64,000 bases of DNA from Pseudomonas profundi (GTDB lineage: Bacteria; Pseudomonadota; Gammaproteobacteria; Pseudomonadales; Pseudomonadaceae). Below the pieces are notes generated by a model. That model saw only the letters and a program-made list of their open reading frames with translations. It was not told the origin of the DNA and ran no database searches. The stretch is taken from NCBI RefSeq assembly GCF_008638305.1, contig NZ_VTPZ01000007.1, positions 9,437 to 73,436 of the forward strand. The letters are read 5' to 3'. This document shows positions 15,683 through 24,522 of this stretch, one piece after another (position 1 is the stretch's first letter; each line of letters begins with the position of its first letter). The position numbers and the translations under genes were made by a program.

Positions 15683-17278
15683 CTAGCTCCGGCGTAATGG
15701 CCAATCCAGAATAAAGGCCGCGCCTTCCAGCGTTGTGGAGCGTTCAACCCGAGCGCTTCCCTGATGCCAGTAAACAATCCTGCGCACGATAGCCAACCCC
15801 AGCCCGTAACCGCCGGATGAGCGAGTGCGGCTATCATCCAGGCGCAAAAACGGCGTAAAGATCTGTTCCCGGAATTCTTCAGGAATACCCGGGCCGTCAT
15901 CCTCCACCATGATGATGCAGCGCTCGTATTGCACCTGGGTGGTGACCAGGACGCGACTCTTCGCATAGCGCATCGCATTGTTGACCAGATTGGCGACGGC
16001 GCGCTGCAGATAGCGCGATTCGGCTTCGACGTACCGCGCCCTGCCCATCGAATGATCATCGTGGCGGACCTCAAGCTGCTGATTCAGCGGAGCCAGTTCG
16101 CTGACCACCTGCTCGACCATTGCCGGTACATTGGTGCGTTTGAATGTCAGCTCGGGCGCACCCTGATCCAGCCGCGCATATACCAGGATTTCGTCTACCA
16201 GCCCATCCAGCTCGTTCAGATCGGCATCCATCCCCTCCACATACTTTCGCCGATCCTCTGGTTTCACCGCGGTATCGACCATTTCCAGGCCGAACCGCAA
16301 CCGCGCCACGGGGGTGCGCAACTCATGGGACACCGCGCCAATCATCTCCTGTTGGATGCGCATGAGACGCTGGAGGTGTGTGGCCATACGGTTGAATGCC
16401 CGTGCCAGACGGCCCACCGCATCGTTTCCCCTGGCGTCGACGCGAGCGTTCAGGTTGCCCGCGCTGATATGCGCCGCCGCAGACTCCAGCGTCAGCAAGC
16501 GTCTTTCCAGCTGCCGGACCAAGAGATAGATAAGCAAACCGCATAGCGCCAGCATTAACATGCCAGTGACCAGAAGCAGCCCTGCCGGGTATTCGTTCAT
16601 TTGATACAACGGACCCAGACTCAGAATCCATTGGGTATCCGGGATTTTCAGGTAGAGCAGCACCGAGTCGCCGTCGGGCCCGAGGGTCATTACCGTATCG
16701 CTTTCCTCCAACCGGCGACGTTGGTCGGCATCCAGATCGGCTTCGCGGATCGGCGTTAGGCGCAGCGGATACCCAAAGCCCTTGTCGCCCCTGAGCTGTT
16801 GCAGCCGACCCGGCATATCTCCTTCTGGGTGACGAACCAGTTCATCGGCCACCAGAAACAGCGTCGCCCTGCCTAGCTGCTCGGAAATCCGGTGGATGGC
16901 CGCGGTTAACACAACACCTTCATCGACACTCACCATGGCATAAATACGCAAACGCGGATTGCTCGATGGCTTTACCAGCACGCGGCCCTTGAGCAACCGG
17001 GACCAGGTGCTGGCCTCAAGATTGAGGTTGTCGAGGTGCTTGAGCTCAAGGGGTACTCCAATCAGTCTGGTCCATGCCGCCAGCGCACGCAGGCGTTCGG
17101 CCTCGTCCATTTCTTCAAGGTTGTCGGCCATCAGCCTGAACGTACCCGTGGCAATGCGTTCGCGATATTCTTCAGTGCGCATATCGTTGACGAACCAGAT
17201 GGCCGCCAACCCCAGTAGCAGCACAGTAATCAGCACCGCCAGGATGCCGCCATATACCCGAAAAAAGATGGAGTTCAC
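15683..17278 (-). CDS. Sensor histidine kinase, RstB-like
   Basis: A 531-residue membrane sensor. Helix 1 is at residues 7-29 and helix 2 at about 235-260, enclosing a periplasmic domain of some 200 residues. HAMP follows (RQLERRLLTLESAAAHISAG), then the H-box VSHELRTPVARLR, N-box NLVNNAMRYA and G-boxes DDGPGIP and GYGLGLAIV. The GTG start overlaps the stop of the response regulator by four bases (GTGA), implying translational coupling. The pair stands upstream of nrdA on the opposite strand, the same arrangement as PA1157/PA1158 in P. aeruginosa (known gene order from memory). The stimulus is not evident. Confidence 0.88.
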   Translation of the reverse strand: MNSIFFRVYGGILAVLITVLLLGLAAIWFVNDMRTEEYRERIATGTFRLMADNLEEMDEAERLRALAAWTRLIGVPLELKHLDNLNLEASTWSRLLKGRVLVKPSSNPRLRIYAMVSVDEGVVLTAAIHRISEQLGRATLFLVADELVRHPEGDMPGRLQQLRGDKGFGYPLRLTPIREADLDADQRRRLEESDTVMTLGPDGDSVLLYLKIPDTQWILSLGPLYQMNEYPAGLLLVTGMLMLALCGLLIYLLVRQLERRLLTLESAAAHISAGNLNARVDARGNDAVGRLARAFNRMATHLQRLMRIQQEMIGAVSHELRTPVARLRFGLEMVDTAVKPEDRRKYVEGMDADLNELDGLVDEILVYARLDQGAPELTFKRTNVPAMVEQVVSELAPLNQQLEVRHDDHSMGRARYVEAESRYLQRAVANLVNNAMRYAKSRVLVTTQVQYERCIIMVEDDGPGIPEEFREQIFTPFLRLDDSRTRSSGGYGLGLAIVRRIVYWHQGSARVERSTTLEGAAFILDWPLRRS

Positions 17279-17994
17279 GTGTCGGCCGGCTCAGGCGCGA
17301 CAAACAGATATCCCTTGCTGCGAACGGTTTTTATAATCCGCGGCTGATCCGGATCATCGCCGATCTTGGGGCGTATTCTTGAGATGCGGACATCAATCGA
17401 GCGGTCCTGCCCGTCATATCCGATGCCGCGCAGCGCGACAAAAGTTTCCTCTCGGCTCAGCACCCGCCCAGCGTTGCTCGCTAACAGCCAAAGCAGATCA
17501 AACTCGGCACCGGTGAGGTCAATCAGCTCAGATCCAAGCCAGGCTTCGCGACGCGTGCTGTCGACAATCAGAGCACCGAATTGCAGCCTGCTCGGTGGCT
17601 GACTGACTTGCTGCTCGACCTCACCCCGACGGCGCAGTAACGCGCGGATCCGGGCCAGCAAGACCTGTGGCCGTACCGGCTTGTTTACAAAATCATCCGC
17701 GCCAAGCTCCAGCCCCTGAATGTGGTCCTTGTCATCACTGCGAGCAGTCAGCATGAGGATCGGTCGGGTGTAACCGGCGTCACGCAAACGCTTGCAGATG
17801 GACAGACCATCTTCTCCCGGCAGCATCAGATCCAGCACAACCAGATCAGGCACATGCTTGAGCACACGCTCGACCGCCTTGCTGCCGTCCGGCTCTATTG
17901 CTGTCTGCAGTCCCTGAGCGCTGAGAAAATCGGCAATTAGCGAAGCAAGCTTCAAGTCATCCTCGACAATCAGAATGCGTTCATTTTCGTCCAC
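17275..17994 (-). CDS. OmpR-family response regulator, RstA-like
   Basis: A 239-residue regulator with an N-terminal receiver (acidic pair in ILIVEDDLKLA, phosphoacceptor Asp in VVLDLMLPGEDG, Lys in FVNKPVRPQVL) and a C-terminal winged-helix DNA-binding domain (AEFDLLWLLASNAGRVLSRE, then DRSIDVRISRIRPKIG). I chose GTG at 17994, preceded by GGGGGA; an ATG at 18030 in the same frame is possible. It is cotranscribed with the kinase through a four-base overlap and diverges from nrdA over about 380 bases. Confidence 0.9.
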   Translation of the reverse strand: MDENERILIVEDDLKLASLIADFLSAQGLQTAIEPDGSKAVERVLKHVPDLVVLDLMLPGEDGLSICKRLRDAGYTRPILMLTARSDDKDHIQGLELGADDFVNKPVRPQVLLARIRALLRRRGEVEQQVSQPPSRLQFGALIVDSTRREAWLGSELIDLTGAEFDLLWLLASNAGRVLSREETFVALRGIGYDGQDRSIDVRISRIRPKIGDDPDQPRIIKTVRSKGYLFVAPEPADT

Positions 17995-18232
17995 GTGTTC
18001 CCCCGGTCGCGTTCTAGGCCAGCGCGGCATTGTAGCATCAGCGCGGTGCCGTCCAGCACCGGTCAGACCATCCTTCCAAAACACAACATATTGTAGGTCG
18101 CGCAAACATGTCGAGCTTCACCTGACAGCACCACTGAGCCGCCAAGGCCCGATCAGCGCCCCAGCATATTTTTCCAACCGAGACTTGCGCCAGAGATATA
18201 ACCACACTATCTTGTGCCACCTAGGTAAACGA

Positions 18233-18248
18233 TCACTACATATACACA
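18233..18248. promoter_or_regulatory. NrdR-box-like half palindrome (distal)
   Basis: TCACTACATATACACA matches the left and central part of the NrdR consensus (acaCwAtATaTwGtgt) but the right arm is poor. NrdR represses ribonucleotide reductase genes in most bacteria. It is 129 bases before the nrdA start. Confidence 0.3.
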
Positions 18249-18343
18249 TGAACACCTAAACCCAGATTGCACAGAAGCTGAGCTTTAACGGAGTTCACTC
18301 GTATCTGGAAGCCCGATCGCCATCGCAGACCGGACCGACAACA

Positions 18344-18359
18344 CTACTAGATATAGTGA
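18344..18359. promoter_or_regulatory. NrdR-box-like site (proximal)
   Basis: CTACTAGATATAGTGA agrees with 12 of 16 NrdR consensus positions, including the whole right arm ATATAGTG, and ends 17 bases before the nrdA start codon. Position suits repression. The usual second box about three helical turns away was not found; the other candidate is about 111 bases away. Confidence 0.4.
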
Positions 18360-18376
18360 GACACAGGAGCACGCAT

Positions 18377-21229
18377 ATGCAGCCCTCACCGACCACCCAC
18401 ACGAATCTTTCAACCGATGCACCGGCGATCGAAAGCGAACATGACAAGGATCTGATGGTTACGGCGCCGGGAGCCCTGCGGGTAATCAAGCGTAACGGCG
18501 CGCTGGTCAGCTATACCGATGACAAGATCAAGGTCGCCATCACCAAAGCCTTCCTCGGCGTTGAGGGAAGCCAGGCCGCTGCTTCAAGTCGCATTCATAA
18601 CGTGGTCGATACGCTGACAGAAACCATTACCGCGACGTTCTGGCGGCGCATGCCCTCCGGCGGCACCCTGCATATCGAAGATATACAGGATCAGGTAGAG
18701 CTTGCGTTGATGCGTTCAGGCGAGCAGAAAGTCGCCCGCGCCTATGTGCTGTACCGTGAAGAACATGCCCGCCAGCGTCAGGCGCGGCAGGGTAATGAAC
18801 CGGTAGAGGCGCATCCGAGCATTCGCGTCACGCTGGAAGACGGCACCCAGCAGCCGCTGGATCTGGGGCGTTTGCGCATTTTGATCACCGAAGCCTGCGA
18901 AGGTCTGGCCGAAGTCGACGCCGCGCTGATCGAACGCGAAACCCTGAAAAACCTGTACGACGGCGTCACCGCAAGCGATGTGAGCACCGCCCTGGTAATG
19001 ACCGCCCGCACGCTGGTGGAACGCGAGCCGAACTATAGCCAGGTGACAGCGCGCCTGCTGATGGACAGTTTGCGCGCCGAAGCGCTTGGGTTTCTCGGTG
19101 TGACCAACAGCGCCACCCATCACCAGATGGCCGAGCTGTATGCCAGAGCCCTGCCCGTCTATGTCAGCACCGGCGCCGAACTGGAACTGCTCGACCCGCG
19201 CCTGAAAGACTTTGATCTGGATGCCCTCGGCGCCGCCATCAATCATGAGCGCGATCAGCAATTCACCTACCTGGGCCTGCAGACACTTTACGACCGCTAC
19301 TTCATCCACAAGGACGGCGTGCGCTTCGAGCTGCCGCAGATATTCTTCATGCGCGTCGCCATGGGTCTGGCAATAGAGGAACAGGACCGCACTGCCCGCG
19401 CCATCGAGTTCTACAACCTGCTCTCGCGTTTCGACTACATGGCGTCCACGCCTACGCTGTTCAATGCCGGCACCCTGCGCCCGCAGCTATCCAGTTGTTA
19501 TCTGACGACGGTCCCCGACGAGCTATCAGGCATCTATCACGCTATTCATGACAATGCCATGCTCAGCAAATTTGCTGGCGGCCTGGGTAATGACTGGACC
19601 AACGTGCGCGCGCTGGGGGCTTACATCAAGGGCACCAATGGCAAATCCCAGGGTGTTGTGCCGTTCCTCAAGGTGGTTAACGACACCGCCGTGGCGGTAA
19701 ACCAGGGCGGCAAACGCAAGGGGGCGGTCTGCGCCTACCTGGAAACCTGGCATCTGGATATCGAGGAGTTCCTTGAGCTGCGCAAGAATACCGGTGACGA
19801 CCGCCGCCGCACCCATGATATGAATACTGCCAACTGGATCCCCGATCTGTTCATGAAGCGCGTATTCGACGACGGCCAGTGGACCCTGTTCTCCCCTTCC
19901 GACACGCCCGACCTGCATGACCTGACCGGCAAGGCCTTTGAACAGCGCTACACGCACTACGAAACACTGACCGAGCAAGGCAAACTCAAACTGCACAAGA
20001 CCATCCAGGCCCGCGACCTCTGGCGCAAGATGCTCAGCATGCTGTTCGAAACCGGCCACCCCTGGTTCACCTTCAAGGACGCCTGCAATCTGCGCAGCCC
20101 GCAACAGCACGTCGGCGTCGTGCACAGCTCCAACCTGTGCACCGAGATCACGCTGAACACTTCAGCCGATGAGATCGCCGTGTGTAATCTGGGCTCGGTC
20201 AACCTGCCGAACCACATGACAGACGGCAAGCTGGATACCGCCAAGCTGGCTGCCACGGTCAAGACCGCCGTACGCATGCTGGATAACGTCATCGACATCA
20301 ATTACTACTCCGTGCCGCAGGCGCAAAACTCCAACCTCAAGCACCGCCCGGTCGGCCTCGGCATCATGGGCTTTCAGGATGCGCTCTATATGCAGCAGAC
20401 GCCTTACGGTTCGGACGCTGCCGTCGCCTTTGCCGACCAGTCCATGGAGGCGCTCAGTTATTACGCCATTCAAGCCTCGTGCGATCTGGCCGAAGAGCGC
20501 GGCAGCTACGCCAGCTTCGACGGCTCACTGTGGAGCCAGGGCATTTTGCCGCTGGACTCGCTGGACATCCTCACCGAGCAGCGCGGCGCCCACTATATCG
20601 ATGTCGACCGCAGCCAGACCCTGGACTGGAAGCCGCTGCGCGAGCGTGTGAAACAAGGCATGCGCAACTCCAACATCATGGCCATCGCGCCGACTGCCAC
20701 CATCGCCAATATCACTGGCGTGTCACAGTCCATCGAGCCGACTTACCAGAATTTGTACGTCAAATCGAACCTGTCCGGCGAGTTCACCGTGATCAATCCC
20801 TACCTGGTCCGCGACCTCAAGGCTCGCAACCTCTGGGACCCGGTCATGGTCAACGACCTGAAGTTCTATGACGGCTCGGTGCAGCAGATCGACCGCATTC
20901 CCGCCGACATTAAAGCGCTCTACGCCACCGCTTTTGAAGTGGATACCAAGTGGATCGTTGAAGCCGCCAGCCGCCGCCAGAAATGGATCGACCAGGCTCA
21001 ATCGCTCAACCTGTATATCGCCGGCGCCTCTGGCAAGAAACTCGACACGACCTACCGCATGGCCTGGTACCGCGGCCTGAAAACGACCTATTACCTGCGT
21101 GCGATGGCTGCTACCAGCACCGAGAAATCCACGGTGGAGACTGGCAAACTCAACGCAGTGTCGTCCGGCCCAGCACCGGTCCCCAAAGCCTGCTCCATTG
21201 ACGAACCAGATTGCGAGGCTTGCCAGTAA
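18377..21229 (+). CDS. nrdA: Class Ia ribonucleotide reductase, alpha subunit
   Basis: NrdA reduces ribonucleoside diphosphates using the radical supplied by NrdB. The 950-residue product starts at an ATG after CAGGAG. Two N-terminal ATP-cones are visible: residues about 35-125 (VIKRNGALVSYTDDKIKVAI) and 145-235 (GTQQPLDLGRLRILITEACE), as known for Pseudomonas NrdA, where the first cone gives allosteric shut-off by dATP. The catalytic core has LSSCYL, the NLCTEI segment with the thiyl Cys, and PTATIANITG. The C-terminal redox pair is CEAC in the tail SIDEPDCEACQ, which thioredoxin or glutaredoxin reduces. REP-like elements separate it from nrdB. Confidence 0.96.
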   Translation: MQPSPTTHTNLSTDAPAIESEHDKDLMVTAPGALRVIKRNGALVSYTDDKIKVAITKAFLGVEGSQAAASSRIHNVVDTLTETITATFWRRMPSGGTLHIEDIQDQVELALMRSGEQKVARAYVLYREEHARQRQARQGNEPVEAHPSIRVTLEDGTQQPLDLGRLRILITEACEGLAEVDAALIERETLKNLYDGVTASDVSTALVMTARTLVEREPNYSQVTARLLMDSLRAEALGFLGVTNSATHHQMAELYARALPVYVSTGAELELLDPRLKDFDLDALGAAINHERDQQFTYLGLQTLYDRYFIHKDGVRFELPQIFFMRVAMGLAIEEQDRTARAIEFYNLLSRFDYMASTPTLFNAGTLRPQLSSCYLTTVPDELSGIYHAIHDNAMLSKFAGGLGNDWTNVRALGAYIKGTNGKSQGVVPFLKVVNDTAVAVNQGGKRKGAVCAYLETWHLDIEEFLELRKNTGDDRRRTHDMNTANWIPDLFMKRVFDDGQWTLFSPSDTPDLHDLTGKAFEQRYTHYETLTEQGKLKLHKTIQARDLWRKMLSMLFETGHPWFTFKDACNLRSPQQHVGVVHSSNLCTEITLNTSADEIAVCNLGSVNLPNHMTDGKLDTAKLAATVKTAVRMLDNVIDINYYSVPQAQNSNLKHRPVGLGIMGFQDALYMQQTPYGSDAAVAFADQSMEALSYYAIQASCDLAEERGSYASFDGSLWSQGILPLDSLDILTEQRGAHYIDVDRSQTLDWKPLRERVKQGMRNSNIMAIAPTATIANITGVSQSIEPTYQNLYVKSNLSGEFTVINPYLVRDLKARNLWDPVMVNDLKFYDGSVQQIDRIPADIKALYATAFEVDTKWIVEAASRRQKWIDQAQSLNLYIAGASGKKLDTTYRMAWYRGLKTTYYLRAMAATSTEKSTVETGKLNAVSSGPAPVPKACSIDEPDCEACQ

Positions 21230-21247
21230 ACAGATCAGCGCTATCAG

Positions 21248-21395
21248 CCCTGGGGGTATAAGCACATGCGCGCCGCCAGGTCTGCGGCTGGAACAAATCC
21301 TGTCGGCGCGCCGGCGCACGCCAACCCCAGGAAAACCGGCGCATCCGAACGCGGCCCAGCTGCCCCCTGGGGGTGTAGTGCGCCTGCGCTACGCC
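21248..21395. repeat. REP-like element cluster between nrdA and nrdB
   Basis: Three arms related to the element at 30-125. A degenerate forward arm starts CCCTGGGGGTATAAG at 21248; a reverse arm at 21299-21337 is nearly the reverse complement of the arm at 30-68; a forward arm at 21365-21395 reads CCCTGGGGGTGTAG followed by the palindrome GTAGTGCGCCTGCGCTAC. Intergenic REP palindromes often stabilise upstream mRNA or reduce downstream expression, so they may set the nrdA to nrdB ratio. Confidence 0.6.
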
Positions 21396-21466
21396 ATGCG
21401 GTAGCGAACACGCCAAGCAGTGCCCAAGCGCACCATTCAATGACACAACAGAACAGGAGCTAACCC

Positions 21467-22681
21467 ATGCTCAACTGGGACGACCAAGACAACGAACACA
21501 CCAGCGCCGCGCCGCTGGAAGCATCGAATTCAACCTCGACAACAGCGATCACAGACCGCGCCCGCCGCGTTGCCAGCGAGGACTCGAACGCCGTCGCCCG
21601 TGCCAAGGCGGCTCTGGACGAGCTCGATATTCAGGAGGGTCTGGAAGATCTTCAAGGCTCCGCTGCAAGGGTCAACGTCGACGCCAAGCGCATGATCAAT
21701 TGCCGCGCAGACCTCAATCAGCTTGTCCCTTTCAAATATGACTGGGCCTGGCAGAAATACCTCGACGGCTGTTCCAACCACTGGATGCCGCAGGAAGTAA
21801 ACATGACTGCCGACATCGCCCTGTGGAAAAACCCCGAGGGCCTGACTGACGACGAGCGCCGCATCGTCAAGCGCAACCTGGGCTTCTTCTCCACTGCCGA
21901 TTCCCTGGTCGCCAACAATCTGGTACTGGCTGTATACCGGCTGATCACCAACCCCGAGTGCCGCCAATACCTGCTGCGCCAGTCCTTCGAAGAGGCAATC
22001 CACACCCACGCCTACCAGTACTGCGTCGAGTCATTGGGGATGGATGAAGGCGAGATTTTCAACATGTACCACGAGATTCCCAGCGTCGCGAAGAAAGCCG
22101 CCTGGGGCCTCAAGTACACCCGCTCCATCTCCGATCCGACCTTCGAGACCGGCACCCTGGAAACCGACCGGGAACTGCTGCGCAATCTGATCGCATTCTA
22201 TTGTGTACTGGAAGGCATCTTCTTTTACTGCGGCTTCAGCCAGATCCTGTCCATGGGCCGCCGCAACAAGATGACCGGCGTCGCCGAACAGTTCCAGTAC
22301 ATTCTGCGTGACGAATCCATGCACCTGAACTTCGGTATCGATGTGATCAACCAGATCAAGATCGAAAACCCGCACCTGTGGGATGCCACTATGCAGGACG
22401 AAGCCGCGCAGATGATTCTGCAAGGCACCCAACTGGAAATCGAGTACGCCCGCGACACCATGCCCCGCGGCGTCCTTGGTATGAACGCGGTGATGATGGA
22501 GGACTACCTCAAATACATTGCTAACCGCCGCCTGACCCAGATCGGCCTGAAAGAAGAATACCCAGGCACCACCAACCCCTTCCCGTGGATGAGCGAAATC
22601 ATGGACTTGAAAAAGGAGAAGAACTTCTTTGAAACGCGAGTGATTGAGTACCAGACCGGCGGGGCCTTGAGCTGGGATTGA
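21467..22681 (+). CDS. nrdB: Class Ia ribonucleotide reductase, beta subunit
   Basis: NrdB houses the diiron centre and tyrosyl radical for NrdA. The 404-residue protein has the ferritin-like metal ligands in [14 protein letters not shown], the Glu/His of [10 protein letters not shown], and the [12 protein letters not shown] helix leading to the radical-bearing Tyr region (LVLAVYRL). The start follows an AGGAG site. It lies 237 bases after nrdA on the same strand with REP-like palindromes between, so it is probably cotranscribed but may also have its own promoter. Confidence 0.96.
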   Translation: MLNWDDQDNEHTSAAPLEASNSTSTTAITDRARRVASEDSNAVARAKAALDELDIQEGLEDLQGSAARVNVDAKRMINCRADLNQLVPFKYDWAWQKYLDGCSNHWMPQEVNMTADIALWKNPEGLTDDERRIVKRNLGFFSTADSLVANNLVLAVYRLITNPECRQYLLRQSFEEAIHTHAYQYCVESLGMDEGEIFNMYHEIPSVAKKAAWGLKYTRSISDPTFETGTLETDRELLRNLIAFYCVLEGIFFYCGFSQILSMGRRNKMTGVAEQFQYILRDESMHLNFGIDVINQIKIENPHLWDATMQDEAAQMILQGTQLEIEYARDTMPRGVLGMNAVMMEDYLKYIANRRLTQIGLKEEYPGTTNPFPWMSEIMDLKKEKNFFETRVIEYQTGGALSWD

Positions 22682-22885
22682 GACACCGGTGAAGCCCGGG
22701 CGTCCTACGGACGCCATCGCGGCGGCGGTTCGGCGTTCCGATTGCCCCAGACTCGCACTTCCCCGGCGAAAACCCTCAGCAGCAGAGGGTACCACGAACC
22801 CTGAGGCACCGGGTCAGAGTTTGGGTCTTCCTGAGCCTGCCTAGCCTTGCATAGCGGGTGTTTTTTCTATCGTGCGCCCGCTCGT

Positions 22886-23635
22886 TCACGCTTCACGCTT
22901 CACGCAGACGAATATCGCGTTCCCGGATGCTCCTTCCCAGGGAAGGATCGTCTCGTAATCATGCTCAAACACCTGAACATCGAAATACGGCTGCAAAAGC
23001 TCAATCAGTTCGCTGAAACTCACAGCCACCATACTGTGCTCGTCCTGCCATACATGGCTTTCATCCGCGGCCGTTCTTTCAACGCGGAGCTTCAACGACT
23101 GCTGCTCGCCGACTCCCGAATAGTGCCAGCCGGAGCTAAAGCTGAATAACCCATCAGCGTGCGCAGCCGTGTGCGATACGCGCGAGTCGTTGTCGATCAT
23201 GCGCTTGTCGACAGCGTTGAAGCAGAACAGCCCACCTGTCACCAGCGCTGCATGCACACTGGCGATGCACGCCTGCAGTCTCTCGATCCCGGCACTGTAA
23301 TGAATGGAATACAGGAAACAGGTAATCAGGTCGACCGGCTGGTTCAGCGTGAAGCCACACATATCCTGTACAGAAAAGGTGGCCTCCGGGCAGCGAATCA
23401 GCGCCAGGTCCAACATCGGCTGATTGATGTCCAGCCCACTGCTTTGATAGCCAGCATCGAGCAGATGCCGCACATGCGGCCCGGTCCCGCAGGCCAGATC
23501 GAGATGCGTCTTTCCAGCGCTACCGAATAACCGATGCAGCCGCTGAACACCCTGGCTCTGAGAGCTGTAGTCAATATCCGCACACATTAAATCGTAGTAA
23601 CCCGACAGATCGGTATAGATGGCGTTTCTGGGCAT
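22886..23635 (-). CDS. Class I SAM-dependent methyltransferase
   Basis: A 249-residue soluble methyltransferase. Motif I is HLDLACGTGPHVRHLL near residue 45, followed by SGLDINQPMLDLA (motif post I) and DLITCFLYSIHY (motif II). The ATG at 23635 (MPRNAIYTDLSGYYD) gives the usual start for this family; the frame extends upstream to 23812 but that part overlaps the small peptide frame at 23736-23822 and has no ribosome site. Substrate unknown; the fold is the ubiquinone/glycine-type small-molecule methyltransferase, so a small acceptor is likelier than a nucleic acid. Confidence 0.8.
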   Translation of the reverse strand: MPRNAIYTDLSGYYDLMCADIDYSSQSQGVQRLHRLFGSAGKTHLDLACGTGPHVRHLLDAGYQSSGLDINQPMLDLALIRCPEATFSVQDMCGFTLNQPVDLITCFLYSIHYSAGIERLQACIASVHAALVTGGLFCFNAVDKRMIDNDSRVSHTAAHADGLFSFSSGWHYSGVGEQQSLKLRVERTAADESHVWQDEHSMVAVSFSELIELLQPYFDVQVFEHDYETILPWEGASGNAIFVCVKREA

Positions 23636-24036
23636 GATGGCCTGATGCGTGAGGCAGCCTATTGGGGCGCGAATCATATCCCGGCCGCACGAAAAGCGCT
23701 CGCACATTGCGCGGTCCAAACCAATGTCGTATGGCTTATGCCGCCGGCTGTTTCCCACCGCGACAGACAAAATAAACAATCCCAGCAATAACAAGCGCAA
23801 CAGCCGCAACAACGTCTGCCATCACCACCCTGCGGATCGGCTCATTGAGCTCCCCCACGTACCACGCAATCCACTAATGCATAACGATTTGCTCAGTTCC
23901 ATCGCGCGCCCATCAGAACGAGAACCCATCGAGCCTTCGCACGACTGAGCAGACGACGCCCAGCCAACAAAAAAGGAACCCGAGACGCGCAAAAGTCTCT
24001 GCTGCTATATGCCCCAGCGAAAAGAGGAGTCGCGAA
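23636..24036. other. Intergenic region with a candidate microprotein gene
   Basis: Between the methyltransferase and the exported small protein. Apart from the 28-codon frame at 23736-23822 on the minus strand, I see no gene, terminator or repeat here. Confidence 0.4.
23736..23822 (-). CDS. Candidate 28-residue single-helix membrane protein
   Basis: A short frame on the minus strand, ATG to TAA, preceded by AGGGTGGTG. The product is mostly one hydrophobic helix, beginning MADVVAAVALVIAGIVYF and ending in a positively charged tail, RGGKQPAA, as expected for a C-terminus-in membrane peptide. It is upstream of the methyltransferase, about 100 bases from that gene's start, and could be cotranscribed. 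It is too short for standard gene callers and I recognise no family, so treat as a candidate. Confidence 0.4.
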   Translation of the reverse strand: MADVVAAVALVIAGIVYFVCRGGKQPAA

Positions 24037-24393
24037 ATGAAATTGATCTACGTCTGTGCCGTCATCGGGTGCCTGCCTGCAGTCGCCCTGGGTTCACCGG
24101 AGATACTGCTGGACAAGGAGCTCAATGAACTGGATGTCCGAGCCTGGGTTATTGAACCGCAGGAGACCTCTGCCCCGGCGACATCAGACAACCTGAAACA
24201 CCTGCGCCTGACCAACAATCACAGCAGCGCGGTGCAATGCTCGCTCAGGCCTGAGCCGGCAGAGGACTCATGGACCTTCTTTCCCGACGCGACTATCCAG
24301 CCGGGCGAGGACGCCGAGTTGCAGATTGGCGGCGACTATTCCACCGAAACCATCCGCGTAAAATTGGTCTGTAACGACGAAGACTTGCTTTAG
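24037..24393 (+). CDS. Small exported protein of unknown function
   Basis: A 118-residue protein with a clear Sec signal peptide (MKLIYVCAVIGCLPAVALG, cleavage near ALG) and a strong AGAGGAG ribosome site. The mature part is an all-beta-looking domain with two Cys (VQCSLRP and VKLVCNDED) likely bonded in the periplasm. The pattern (KELNELDV, then VQCS, then a closing IRVKLVC) resembles a short Pseudomonas periplasmic family often mislabelled 3-phosphoglycerate kinase; the true role is unknown. It stands alone between the methyltransferase and topoisomerase genes. Confidence 0.65.
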   Translation: MKLIYVCAVIGCLPAVALGSPEILLDKELNELDVRAWVIEPQETSAPATSDNLKHLRLTNNHSSAVQCSLRPEPAEDSWTFFPDATIQPGEDAELQIGGDYSTETIRVKLVCNDEDLL

Positions 24394-24522
24394 CTTCTAC
24401 GCATCCCAGGGAAAATAGACAGAGCCGGGCTGCTCCTTCTGTTTCAGAACCTGTTGGCACCACTGGCAAACGCAGCGGTCAATCAGATATACCCGCCTGA
24501 TGTGTAGACAGGGAAATGACCC

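Larger units (their letters stand above)
17995..18376. other. Divergent promoter region, response regulator / nrdA
   Basis: This stretch must carry promoters for both directions. It is AT-richer than its neighbours and contains two NrdR-box-like sites (18233-18248 and 18344-18359). No open frame with a ribosome site was seen. Confidence 0.5.

Noticed and set aside
20723-21319. A minus-strand frame opposite the 3' end of nrdA
   Set aside because: It runs through the nrdA coding region and the REP-like palindromes; no ribosome site.
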